This document shows, piece after piece, positions 8,479 through 17,066 of a DNA stretch of 64,000 nucleotides. The translations under genes were made by a program, and so were the position numbers. Source of the stretch: Mesorhizobium_K quangtriensis (lineage in GTDB: Bacteria > Pseudomonadota > Alphaproteobacteria > Rhizobiales > Rhizobiaceae); assembly GCF_040081925.1 (NCBI RefSeq), contig NZ_JBEBMF010000002.1:1302001-1366000 (forward strand), read 5' to 3'. The notes below the pieces were generated by a model. That model was not told where the DNA came from and did not search any database. It saw only the letters and a list, made by a program, of their open reading frames with translations. Numbering within the stretch: the stretch's first letter is position 1; every line of letters begins with the position of its first letter.

Positions 8479-9720
8479 TCAGAAATCCGCCGGCGGATTG
8501 GCCGTGCGCCGGGCAAGCTTGACGAAGGGGCGTTCCACGACTTTCGCACGCTTCATCAGCTTTTCGTACTTCAGTTCGCGCAGCGCGTAGATCTCCACCC
8601 AGAGGTCATCGTTCACCGTATCGCCATAGGGACGGGACAGGCTGGCAATCGCGATGTTCCGCTTGGCCAGAGGCGACCAGCCGGCGGCGCTGACCAGTCC
8701 GACTTCCTTCTTCTTGTTGTGATAGACGATCGCGTGCTCGGCGGGAATGTTACCCTCGATCTCCAAGCCAACGAGGATATGCCCCAGCTTCCTGGCCTTG
8801 CGGGCGGTCTCGATGGCGCGCCTGCCGTTGAAATGGCCCTTCTTGAGATCGACCATGAAGCCGAGCCCGATCTCGTCGGGCATGCGGGCGCGATTGGCGC
8901 GGAGCGCGTGTTCGGCGGTCGTGAAATCGGCATTGGCGACGATCAACCCTGCCTCAAGGCGCGCACGGTTGAGCGCCGTATAGCCGATGGCGCGGATACC
9001 GCGCATTTGGCCTGCGTCCATGAGCCGGTCCCAGAGGCTGAGCGCAAGGTTTGCCGGAACGAAAAGCTCGTAGCCAAGATCGCCGGTGAAGCCGGTACGG
9101 GAGATGGTGACCGTTCCCCCCTGATGGTCGAAGCCGGCCAGATCGAAAATCTTGAGATGCTCGACGCCTTCGAAGCCGGCGTCGCGCAGGATGGCGAACG
9201 AGGTTGGCCCCTGCAACGCCAGCCCGGCGATTTCCTCGGTTTCCTCGACGACAGACACGTCATAGCCAATGGCTGAATCGAGCAGCCATGGAAGATGCCG
9301 CTCCTGGCAGCACAGACGAAAAGCATCTTGGGTCAGCCGGAACAGCGTGCCGTCGTCAAGCGCATGACCCTCGTCGTCGCACCAGGCGGTGTAGTGGACG
9401 CGACCGGGGCGCAGCTTCGAGACATCGCGCAAGGTGACGCGGTTGAGGAATGCCTCGGCATCCGGCCCCTGGATCAGGTATTTGACCATCGGCGAAATGT
9501 CGAAGAGCGCGGCCTGGCTGCGGATTGCGAAATATTCGAGCTCCTCGTCCCAAAGCGATGCAGGCGCGCGATAGCCTGCCCACGAATACCAATCGTTCTG
9601 CTTCATGAGCGCATCGATGCGCGGCTGAAACGGCGTATCGAGACGCAGCGTTCGGAAGTGACCGCGCGCCGCGATGCGCGCGGCGTACGGGGAGCTCGTC
9701 TTCTTTGCCGTCTTCGTCAT
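8479..9720 (-). CDS. GcvT-family folate-dependent aminomethyltransferase/demethylase
   Basis: This 413-residue protein is related to glycine-cleavage T-protein and to demethylases such as DmdA and the dimethylglycine and sarcosine enzymes. These move one-carbon units from N- or S-methyl donors to tetrahydrofolate. The hallmark GFTGDLGYELFVP lies near residues 205-217, and the C-terminal barrel contains VGLVSAAGWSPLAKRNIA. No glycine cleavage genes (gcvH, gcvP) are nearby, so this is not the housekeeping T-protein. The ATG at 9720 overlaps the flavoprotein stop by four bases (ATGA); a longer reading start at 9906 would overlap far more. It probably demethylates an unknown methylated amine. Confidence 0.82.
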   Translation of the reverse strand: MTKTAKKTSSPYAARIAARGHFRTLRLDTPFQPRIDALMKQNDWYSWAGYRAPASLWDEELEYFAIRSQAALFDISPMVKYLIQGPDAEAFLNRVTLRDVSKLRPGRVHYTAWCDDEGHALDDGTLFRLTQDAFRLCCQERHLPWLLDSAIGYDVSVVEETEEIAGLALQGPTSFAILRDAGFEGVEHLKIFDLAGFDHQGGTVTISRTGFTGDLGYELFVPANLALSLWDRLMDAGQMRGIRAIGYTALNRARLEAGLIVANADFTTAEHALRANRARMPDEIGLGFMVDLKKGHFNGRRAIETARKARKLGHILVGLEIEGNIPAEHAIVYHNKKKEVGLVSAAGWSPLAKRNIAIASLSRPYGDTVNDDLWVEIYALRELKYEKLMKRAKVVERPFVKLARRTANPPADF

Positions 9721-11333
9721 GACTGGCGCTCCATGGCGATGATGCGCCGGGCTGCGTTGAGCCCGGGCGCTCCCGATACGCCGCCGCCCGGATGCGAGCC
9801 CGCGCCGCAAAGATAAAGCCCATCGATCGGCGTGGCATAGCCCTCCGCGCCGAATACCGGACGCGACATCAGCATCTGGTCCGCCTGCAGTTCGCCGTGG
9901 TGCCAATGGCCGCCGGGCATGCGGTAGCGGGCTTCGATGTCCACAGGCGTCAGCAGTTCGGTGTGACGGACCGTCTTGCCGATGCCCGGCGAATACTTTT
10001 CCAGCACGCCCATGATCGCGTTGAGAAACTTTGGCTTGCCGCTCTCCCAGCCTTCGCGCAGCCGATAAGGCGCATACTGCACAACAGCCGAAAGGACACA
10101 GGCGCCGTCCGGTGCAAGCGAGGGATCGGCAAGGCTTGGAAGCGTGATCTCAAGGACGGGTTCGGGCGAGAACTCACCATATTTGGAGGGATTGAAGGCG
10201 CGCTCCACATGATCCGTCGAGGGCGCGATGACCAGCCTTCCCTTGAGACCAACGGCATCAACACCCGCGAATTCGGGCGGGCGTTCAAGCGCCAGATGCA
10301 ACTTGGCCGCATCGCCGTAGTTGCGGATATTGCTGATCTTGCGCACGAACCCGGTGTCGAGTTCGCGCGGGCCGACGAGGTCGAGGAAGGTTGTGGAGGG
10401 ATCAGCTGCGGAAATGACCGTCGTCGCGGCAATCTCCCCTCCGTTTTCCAGAACGACACCTGTGGCACGTCCGTCCTCGACACGAATCTTTACGATCGGC
10501 GCTTCGGTCCGCAGGACTACTCCCGCCTTGGACGCAGCGCCCGCAATCGCGGCGACGACACTGCCCATGCCGCCCTTCGGCACGAGTTGGGCGCCCGGCG
10601 CGCCGCCGATCTCGCCGGCAAGGCGATAATAAAGGCCGAGCAGTGACGTCGGCGATCGCGGGCCTAGATGGCTGCCCAACACCGCGTCGAAAGCGAGCAG
10701 TCCCTTCAACCTGTTGTCTGTCAGTTGCTCGTCGAGCAGGTCGGCGACATTCATCAGGATGACACGCAGGAAATCGCGCATGTCTTCCTTGCCGAGCTTC
10801 TTCAGCGCCAACGCAGTCTGCCCGAGCGCGAAGGTCTCGGCCATCGACATCTTTCCGCGCAGGTCCGGAGGGCGACGCGACAGGAAGGGCTTCAGGATTC
10901 CGGCGTAGCGGATGAGCTGGGCGCGCAGGTCTTTCCATGCGGCCGCTTCCGAAACCGAGGCGCCGGCGAGTCCCGCACCGTAGGCGCCTGTCAGGGTCAG
11001 TGGGCCGTCCTTAGCCGACAAAGATGTCGACGGAACCAGCTCGGCAGGAGCGAACTTCAATCCATGCTTTTCGAGGTCCAGTTCCTTGACGACATCCGGG
11101 TGAAGCCGGTTGAGCAGATGCGCCACCGAGGACACGCGGAAGCCCGGCGCAAACTCATCGGTCCGGGCGCCTCCACCGAGTTCGGAAGCAGCTTCAAGAA
11201 GCAGGACCTTGCGGCCCGACTTGGCGAGAAGCGTCGCGCAGACAAGCCCGTTGTGCCCGCCGCCGATGACGACGACGTCATGCCTGGCGGTCCAGCGCGA
11301 AGCCACCTGCTGTTGAACATCAGATGACGTCAT
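9717..11333 (-). CDS. PYROXD2/CrtI-like FAD oxidoreductase, copy 2
   Basis: This 538-residue flavoprotein has an N-terminal dinucleotide-binding motif VVVIGGGHNGLVCATLL and a C-terminal FAD-contact segment (PIDGLYLCGAGSHPGGGVSGAPG). It belongs to the phytoene-desaturase-like group that includes animal PYROXD2. It overlaps the stop of its upstream paralogue by 14 nt and the GcvT-like gene by 4 nt, so all three are one tight operon. The pairing of two such oxidases with a folate enzyme suggests oxidative removal of a carbon or amine group. Substrate unknown. Confidence 0.85.
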   Translation of the reverse strand: MTSSDVQQQVASRWTARHDVVVIGGGHNGLVCATLLAKSGRKVLLLEAASELGGGARTDEFAPGFRVSSVAHLLNRLHPDVVKELDLEKHGLKFAPAELVPSTSLSAKDGPLTLTGAYGAGLAGASVSEAAAWKDLRAQLIRYAGILKPFLSRRPPDLRGKMSMAETFALGQTALALKKLGKEDMRDFLRVILMNVADLLDEQLTDNRLKGLLAFDAVLGSHLGPRSPTSLLGLYYRLAGEIGGAPGAQLVPKGGMGSVVAAIAGAASKAGVVLRTEAPIVKIRVEDGRATGVVLENGGEIAATTVISAADPSTTFLDLVGPRELDTGFVRKISNIRNYGDAAKLHLALERPPEFAGVDAVGLKGRLVIAPSTDHVERAFNPSKYGEFSPEPVLEITLPSLADPSLAPDGACVLSAVVQYAPYRLREGWESGKPKFLNAIMGVLEKYSPGIGKTVRHTELLTPVDIEARYRMPGGHWHHGELQADQMLMSRPVFGAEGYATPIDGLYLCGAGSHPGGGVSGAPGLNAARRIIAMERQS

Positions 11334-12939
11334 GGGCGGGGCTCATATGTCTGGTCGGCTTGGAAAGATCGCGCAGGATCTCGGCGGCGGCATTGCGGCC
11401 CGGCGCGCCCATGACGCCTCCCCCGGGATGGGTGGAGGAACCGCAGATGTAGAGGCCGCCGATCGGCGAGCGGTATTGGGCATAACCCTGTACAGGGCGG
11501 TTGAAGAGAAGCTGGTCGAAAGTCAGTTCACCCTGGAAGATGTTGCCTTCGGTCAAGCCGACTTCCGCTTCCAGTTCGCGCGGCGTGCGCACCTCCATGT
11601 GGAGGATGCGGTCGCGGAAGCCCGGCGAATAATCCGCGATCTGCGAGATCACCGTTTCGGCGAAGGCGTCGCGGTCGGCGTCCGTCCAGTCACGCCCCTC
11701 CACCTTGGGCGGGCAGTACTGCACGAAGCAGGACATGAAATGCTTGCCCGGCGGCGTCATGGTTGGATCGAGCGTGGTCGGGATCATCATGTCGAGGAAC
11801 GGATCGGCCGACCAGCGCCCCGCCTTCCAGTCGTCATAGGCGCGCTCCATTCGTTCGACGGAATCGGTGAAATGCAGGTCGCCGCGAATCGACGGCGCGT
11901 CCTTAGGCAGAGCAGGGAATTCCGGCAGGGAATCCAAAGCAATGTTCACCTTGCCGGACGAGCCCCTGATCTTGAAGTTCTTCACACGGCGCAGGAAGAC
12001 GTTGGGCAGTTCCTTTTCCTCGACGAGCTTGAGGAAGGTGCGCTTCACGTCGGCGTTGGAGATGACCAGCTTACCGCGAATTTCTTCGCCACCCGCGAGC
12101 ACGATGCCGGTCGTCCGGCCATCCTTGACCAGAACCTTGTCCACCTCCGCGCCGGTGCGGATGGCGCCGCCGGACGCCTGGAAACTTTCGGACAGCGCCT
12201 TGGTAATCGCTCCCATGCCGCCGCGCGCATAGCCCCACGCGCCGACCGAGCCATCCACCTCGCCCATGTAATGGTGTAGCAGAACGTAAGCCGTACCGGG
12301 AGACATCGGACCCAGCGCCGTGCCGATGATGCCCGAGATCGAGAAATTCGCCTTGATGACGTCGGTCTCGAAATATTCGTCGAGGAATTCGGAGATCGAC
12401 ATTGTCCAGAAGCGGAGCGTCTCGGCCATCTGGCTTGGTCCGAGGTCGTAGAATTTCTTCGCGATATACATGAGTTCACCGACATCGCGCGGCTTCAGGC
12501 TCGTCGGGTCGGGCGCGGTGCGCATGAGCAGCGGCTGGATGAAACGGCACTGCCGCGTCACGTCGCGTGCGTAGCGATCATAGGCCTCGGCGTCGCGTTT
12601 CGAGAAGCGGGCGAACTCCCGGCGATGCGCGTCGTGGTCGCGGTAGTTGGCAAGGTAGTCGCCATCGCGTGTGAAGACCGCGCCGCCCTCATAGGCGATG
12701 ACCTGCAACCCGAAGCGCGGCAGTTCGAGGTCGCGCATGATCTCGGGCCGGAACAGCGAACAGACATAGGAGCAGTTCGAATAGAGGAATCCGGGCGTCA
12801 GCGACCGGCTGACGGCCGCGCCGCCCACCCAGTCGTTCTTCTCGACCACCAGCACGTCCAGACCCGCCCTCTGCAGGTAGCAGGCGTTGACAAGTCCATT
12901 ATGGCCGCCGCCGATGACGATAGCGTCCCAAGTCTTCAT
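11320..12939 (-). CDS. PYROXD2/CrtI-like FAD oxidoreductase, copy 1
   Basis: This 539-residue flavoprotein begins with the FAD motif AIVIGGGHNGLVNACYL and ends with GGLYICGSSTHPGGGVMGAPG. It is the first gene of a minus-strand operon and clearly paralogous to the next gene, though many internal positions differ, so it is an old duplication or a heteromeric pair. An imperfect TTGAA/TTCAA palindrome lies 66-81 bp upstream, within the 168-bp divergent spacer shared with the methyltransferase gene. The enzyme class (FAD-linked desaturase or amine oxidase) is clear; the substrate is not. Confidence 0.85.
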   Translation of the reverse strand: MKTWDAIVIGGGHNGLVNACYLQRAGLDVLVVEKNDWVGGAAVSRSLTPGFLYSNCSYVCSLFRPEIMRDLELPRFGLQVIAYEGGAVFTRDGDYLANYRDHDAHRREFARFSKRDAEAYDRYARDVTRQCRFIQPLLMRTAPDPTSLKPRDVGELMYIAKKFYDLGPSQMAETLRFWTMSISEFLDEYFETDVIKANFSISGIIGTALGPMSPGTAYVLLHHYMGEVDGSVGAWGYARGGMGAITKALSESFQASGGAIRTGAEVDKVLVKDGRTTGIVLAGGEEIRGKLVISNADVKRTFLKLVEEKELPNVFLRRVKNFKIRGSSGKVNIALDSLPEFPALPKDAPSIRGDLHFTDSVERMERAYDDWKAGRWSADPFLDMMIPTTLDPTMTPPGKHFMSCFVQYCPPKVEGRDWTDADRDAFAETVISQIADYSPGFRDRILHMEVRTPRELEAEVGLTEGNIFQGELTFDQLLFNRPVQGYAQYRSPIGGLYICGSSTHPGGGVMGAPGRNAAAEILRDLSKPTRHMSPAHDVI

Positions 12940-13004
12940 CGTGGTTCAATTCCCCGTCGGATGCCGCAAATCTGGCACGCAGCAGGCAAAGCTGTCCAGC
13001 CATT

Positions 13005-13020
13005 TTGAATGAATGTTCAA
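13005..13020. promoter_or_regulatory. candidate TetR/BetI operator
   Basis: TTGAA-TGAATG-TTCAA lies in the divergent spacer between the flavoprotein operon and the methyltransferase gene. BetI-type regulators bind TTGAA/TTCAA-like inverted repeats, and a BetI-like gene lies at 13919. Binding is inference. Confidence 0.45.
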
Positions 13021-13107
13021 CAAATGAGGTTGCATTTTCCTCTGGCGGGGATAGGGTTACGTCATGATCGCAAGCTCGATCCGGGCTTGCCGCTTGGGAA
13101 TCGATCG

Positions 13108-13902
13108 ATGATTGACACGCCGGACGCCGCGCCGGAATATGACGACGAGGCCATACGCTTCCTGGAGGCGCTGTGGGGCGACGGGTATCTGTCGCCGGGC
13201 GGCCCCGAAGAGGTGGACCGCGTGGTCGAAGGGCTCGACCTTCGGGGCAAGACGATCCTCGACGTCGGCTGCGGCTCAGGCGGGATAGCCCTGCATCTTG
13301 TCGAGGGCCATGGCGCGGCACATGCGACGGGATTCGATGTCGAACTGCCGGTCATCGTGGCCGCCCGATTGCGCGCACGAAAGCGGAAGCTGTCGGATCA
13401 CGCCAGCTTCGTTCATGCGGCGCCGGGACCCCTTCCCTTCGCAGACGGCAGTTTCGACGTGGTGTTCTCCAAGGACGCGTTGCTGCATGTGCCGGACAAG
13501 GACGCGCTGTTTGCGGAAATCTTCCGTGTTCTGAAGCCGGGCGGCGTGTTCGCAGCCTCGAACTGGATGATCGGCCACGACAATGAGCCGTCGCCGGAGA
13601 TGAAGGCCTATATCGCTGCCGAAGGACTGTCCTTCGCCATGGCATCGCCGGCACGCTACGCGGCCGCGATGAGGGGGGCCGGCTTCAAGAATGTCGAAAC
13701 GCGCGACCGCAACCCCTGGTATCGCGACGTGGCGCGCAGAGAGCTGGAGCAGTTGAAAGGACCGCTCTACGACAAGGTGGCGGCAGCGGTCGGCGCGCCC
13801 TATGTAGACAAGAATATCAAGACCTGGGAGGCCATGCAGAAGGTGCTTAACTCGGGCGAACATCGCCCCACCCATCTGCGCGGCTGGAAGCCTCCAAAGT
13901 AG
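13108..13902 (+). CDS. SAM-dependent methyltransferase (phosphoethanolamine N-methyltransferase-like)
   Basis: This 264-residue class I methyltransferase carries motif I ILDVGCGSGGIALHL, motif II around GSFDVVFSKDALLHV and the post-motif LKPGGVFAASNW. The wording resembles plant/nematode phosphoethanolamine methyltransferase domains and glycine/sarcosine N-methyltransferases, which suggests a small amine acceptor. I chose the ATG at 13108 (MIDTPDAAPEY) over 13009 because the earlier part lacks family similarity and would run over the operator-like palindrome. It is followed 16 nt later by the BetI-like regulator, so methylation may be part of the same amine pathway. Confidence 0.78.
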   Translation: MIDTPDAAPEYDDEAIRFLEALWGDGYLSPGGPEEVDRVVEGLDLRGKTILDVGCGSGGIALHLVEGHGAAHATGFDVELPVIVAARLRARKRKLSDHASFVHAAPGPLPFADGSFDVVFSKDALLHVPDKDALFAEIFRVLKPGGVFAASNWMIGHDNEPSPEMKAYIAAEGLSFAMASPARYAAAMRGAGFKNVETRDRNPWYRDVARRELEQLKGPLYDKVAAAVGAPYVDKNIKTWEAMQKVLNSGEHRPTHLRGWKPPK

Positions 13903-13918
13903 CTGGAACACGTGAACT

Positions 13919-14620
13919 ATGACCGTCGAAACCCTGAAGCCGCCGACAGTCGAGACGGAGAAGCGCGGGCGGAAGGCCTCGAAGGAAACGCGACGCCATC
14001 AGCTTATCGAGGCGACGATCGATTCGCTCGCCAAACGCGGATTCGCCGAGACGACAATGGCCGATGTCGCCGACGGAGCCGGCCTATCCCGGGGCATCGT
14101 GAACTTTCACTTCGAAAGCAAAGAAAAGCTGCTCGTCGCCACGCTTCAATACATGGCCGACGAATATGCCGCACATTGGCGTTCGGCCCTGCTGAAGGCG
14201 GGTGACGATCCGGCGCGACAACTCGCGGTTCTGGTGGCGGCGGACTTCGACCGCGCCATCTGCAACAAGCGGAAGCTCGCCGCGTGGTGCGCTTTCTGGG
14301 GTGAAGCAAAGTCGCGACCGACCTATCAGGCGCTTTGCGGCGCCCGCGACCAGGCCTACCAGGACGTTTTCGTCGATATCTGCAGCAGGCTACAGGCGGA
14401 CGGCAATTACGACTTTGATCCGCAGGGCACAGCCCTCGGCCTTTCGGCGATGCTGGAGGGCCTATGGCTGCGCCTGATGATGGGCACGGAAGATCTGACC
14501 CGGGAAAGCGCGCATCGCGCCGCAGCTGATTTTCTGGTGTCCGTCTTTCCGAAACATTTTTCGCGCGACGCGCCGGCGCTCATCCACGGCCGCATGACAA
14601 CAACAACCAAAGGGGAATGA
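13919..14620 (+). CDS. BetI-like TetR-family regulator
   Basis: This 233-residue regulator has an N-terminal TetR helix-turn-helix at about residues 22-70 (ATIDSLAKRGFAETTMADVA then GIVNFHFESKEKLL). The C-terminal domain is BetI-type: KLAAWCAFWGEAK and AMLEGLWLRLMM are characteristic of choline-responsive repressors. The bet genes themselves are absent, so the ligand is probably a related amine handled by the flanking enzymes. Its stop overlaps the binding-protein start (ATGATG), linking it to the downstream genes. The nearby TTGAA/TTCAA repeat is a plausible target. Confidence 0.85.
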   Translation: MTVETLKPPTVETEKRGRKASKETRRHQLIEATIDSLAKRGFAETTMADVADGAGLSRGIVNFHFESKEKLLVATLQYMADEYAAHWRSALLKAGDDPARQLAVLVAADFDRAICNKRKLAAWCAFWGEAKSRPTYQALCGARDQAYQDVFVDICSRLQADGNYDFDPQGTALGLSAMLEGLWLRLMMGTEDLTRESAHRAAADFLVSVFPKHFSRDAPALIHGRMTTTTKGE

Positions 14621-15705
14621 TGATGAAAGCAAGGAAGAGCGGCATAGCAATCAGGCTCGCTATCGCAGCCGCACTACTCGGTTCGGCAGCGGCCGTTGCG
14701 ACGGCGGAAGACAAGGATCTGGTGATCTTCGACTGGTCCGGCTACGAGGCGCCGGAATTCCATCCAGGCTATGTCGCGAAATATGGACAGTCGCCGACCT
14801 TCACCTTCTTCGGCGACGAGGACGAGGCATTCGAGAAAATCCGCGCAGGCTTCAAGACTGATCTCGCGCATCCCTGCTCGCAAAGTGTCGTGAAGTGGCG
14901 CGAGGCTGGCCTGCTGCAGCCGCTCGACACCTCGAAGATCACCGGCTGGAACGACCTCAACCCTGGCATCATGGCCATGAAGAACCTCGCCACGGACGCC
15001 AGCGGCGTTGCATGGTTCATGCCTTGGGATTGGGGCAACACGCTCCTGACCTACAACAGCGAGAAGGTCCGGGCCGAAGACATCAAGTCGCTCAAGATTC
15101 TGGCCGATCCGAAATACAAGGACCGCGTCTCCCTTCCCGACAATGTCGACGACGCCTATGCCCTGGGCTCGCTGGCCATTGGCCTGAAGGACTGGACGGG
15201 GATGACGGACGAGCAGTTCAAGCAGGCTTCGGACTTCCTGCGCGAAGTGCACAAGAACGTGCGGCTGTACTGGACCGACAACACCGATATCGTTCAGGCG
15301 CTGAGCGGCGGCGAGGTCGACGTCGCATGGGCGTGGAACGACGCGGCGGTGCAGTCGGCTTTGGCCGGCGCGCCGATCAAGAACACGCGCGACACCGCGG
15401 AAGGCCAGTCGACATGGGTCTGCGGCTACGTCCTGTTGAAGGATGCGCCCGGCAGCACCGAGAAGGCCTATGATTTCCTCAACTCGATCAACACCCCGGA
15501 AGTGGCCAGCTTCCTGCTGTCGGACTGGGGCTATGGTCATGCCGACGCCAAGTCCATGTCCACGATCGACCCTGAAGTGGTCAAGGCGCAAGGCTACGGC
15601 GATGTCGAGAAATTCGTCGACAAGACGCTGTTCCAGTCGCCGGTCCCGGCCGAGCTAAAGCAGAAGATGATCGAGGAATTCGAGAAGATAAAAGCCGGCT
15701 ACTGA
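14617..15705 (+). CDS. PotD-like periplasmic binding protein
   Basis: This 362-residue solute-binding protein has a cleavable signal peptide (basic start, hydrophobic run to about residue 28, then ATAEDKDL). It has the family-1/PotD lobes: FDWSGYEAPEFHPGY, DVAWAWNDAAVQSAL and TWVCGYVLLKDAPGS. Family members bind polyamines or similar cations. Three consecutive ATG codons (14617, 14620, 14623) follow AAGGGGA, so the precise start is uncertain by one or two residues. No permease or ATPase gene accompanies it, so it must either share a distant transporter or act in sensing. Confidence 0.88.
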   Translation: MMMKARKSGIAIRLAIAAALLGSAAAVATAEDKDLVIFDWSGYEAPEFHPGYVAKYGQSPTFTFFGDEDEAFEKIRAGFKTDLAHPCSQSVVKWREAGLLQPLDTSKITGWNDLNPGIMAMKNLATDASGVAWFMPWDWGNTLLTYNSEKVRAEDIKSLKILADPKYKDRVSLPDNVDDAYALGSLAIGLKDWTGMTDEQFKQASDFLREVHKNVRLYWTDNTDIVQALSGGEVDVAWAWNDAAVQSALAGAPIKNTRDTAEGQSTWVCGYVLLKDAPGSTEKAYDFLNSINTPEVASFLLSDWGYGHADAKSMSTIDPEVVKAQGYGDVEKFVDKTLFQSPVPAELKQKMIEEFEKIKAGY

Positions 15706-15725
15706 TCCGGAAGAAGGAGCCGGCC

Positions 15726-16997
15726 GTGGCGAAAATCGTCGTGGTCGGCGCCGGCTTCTGTGGCCTGAGCGCCGCGCTGGCGCTCAGGCAGGCAGGCGCG
15801 GACGTCACGGTTCTCGAGGCGCGCGAGCGGGTTGGCGGTCGCGTCGAGGCCTATGCGAACGGTCTGGGCGAAATCATCGACACCGGTGGCCAGTTCATCT
15901 GCGACGACATGCCGGAGGTGATGAAGCGGGCGCGACACAATGGCGCCACGCTGGTCGAGTCGGACTTTTCCGGCAATTACGTCGCACAGCCTGAGACATC
16001 GCTCCAAGAGGCCGAGCGCGCTCGCGCCGGCTCGACGGCGTTACGCGAGCGCATGAATTCCCTGTCCCCTGACGACCCGTCGCTTTCGGGAATGACCGTC
16101 GCGGACTGGCTCACCCTTCAGGATGATCCAGACGAAGTCAAGGCGGCGTTCAGGACGATGATCGAAGGTCTGTGGTGTGTCAGCCTCGAGCTCATGCCGG
16201 CCTGGTATCTTATCGACAACGACAGGCGCATCACCAACGAGGTCGGCGAATTGCAATATTCGCTCGCCGGAACGATGCAGTCCTTGGCCGACCAACTGGC
16301 CGAGGAGCTTGGCGCGTCCGTGAGGCTGGCCGAGCCGGCGACCCGCATCGAACATGCGGACGGCGGCGTTCGCGTTCAGACCGACGTAGCCTGCTACGAA
16401 GCCGACGCAGTGCTGGTCGCGGTGCCGCCGATGACGGCGCAACGGATCGACTATCAGCCGCCGTTACCTCCACGGTTGGCGCAAGCCCTTGGCGCGTGGC
16501 AAAGCGGCGCCGTGATCAAGGTACTGGCGCGCTATGCAAGGCCGTTCTGGCGCGAAAAGGGCCTGAGCGGCATGGTCACGTGGCGCGAGCCGTCGGGACT
16601 GTTCGCCTTCGACAGCAGCAGGGATAGCAATCATGCGCAGCTCGCCTTCTTCATCGGGGGCCCGCTTGCGGTCGCGTGGAGCCGGTACGGCGAGCAGGCC
16701 ATCCGCGATGCCGCGAAAGCGAAGCTTGTGATCGCGCTCGGACCTGAGGCCGGCGAGCCGCTCGACATGACCATCCGCAACTGGACCGACGACCGCTGGA
16801 GCGGCGGTGCCTATAGTGACGTGATCATCGACATGGCGGCACGCGACGCCGAAAGCGTCATCCGCGCAGGCGCTCCCCCGCTTTTCTTCGCCTCGTCGGA
16901 ACTGTCGCCGTCCTTTCCCGGCTACATCGAAGGCGCGATCGTCGCTGGGCGACGGGCGACGACCGGAATCCTTTCCATGCTCGGCGATATCGACTGA
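15726..16997 (+). CDS. Flavin monoamine oxidase family protein
   Basis: This 423-residue FAD-dependent amine oxidase begins with the Rossmann motif KIVVVGAGFCGLSAALAL and the second FAD motif ARERVGGRVEAY. The C-terminal RWSGGAYSDV and FFASSELSPSFPGYIEGA match the monoamine/polyamine oxidase fold, which oxidises C-N bonds to imines with peroxide release. The start is a GTG preceded by AAGGAG. It follows the PotD-like gene by 20 nt, so an imported amine is probably its substrate or the binding protein's ligand. It has no signal peptide and is likely cytoplasmic. Confidence 0.85.
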   Translation: MAKIVVVGAGFCGLSAALALRQAGADVTVLEARERVGGRVEAYANGLGEIIDTGGQFICDDMPEVMKRARHNGATLVESDFSGNYVAQPETSLQEAERARAGSTALRERMNSLSPDDPSLSGMTVADWLTLQDDPDEVKAAFRTMIEGLWCVSLELMPAWYLIDNDRRITNEVGELQYSLAGTMQSLADQLAEELGASVRLAEPATRIEHADGGVRVQTDVACYEADAVLVAVPPMTAQRIDYQPPLPPRLAQALGAWQSGAVIKVLARYARPFWREKGLSGMVTWREPSGLFAFDSSRDSNHAQLAFFIGGPLAVAWSRYGEQAIRDAAKAKLVIALGPEAGEPLDMTIRNWTDDRWSGGAYSDVIIDMAARDAESVIRAGAPPLFFASSELSPSFPGYIEGAIVAGRRATTGILSMLGDID

Positions 16998-17066
16998 CTA
17001 GCGAGTCGGCATGGACAAGCCTCACCGGCCATGGCACGAACGCCGGGCAAGCGGGGGGTATTCGAC

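Noticed and set aside
8479..9720. Housekeeping glycine-cleavage T-protein
   Set aside because: gcvH and gcvP are absent and the gene is fused into a flavoprotein operon; a glycine riboswitch was not seen upstream either.
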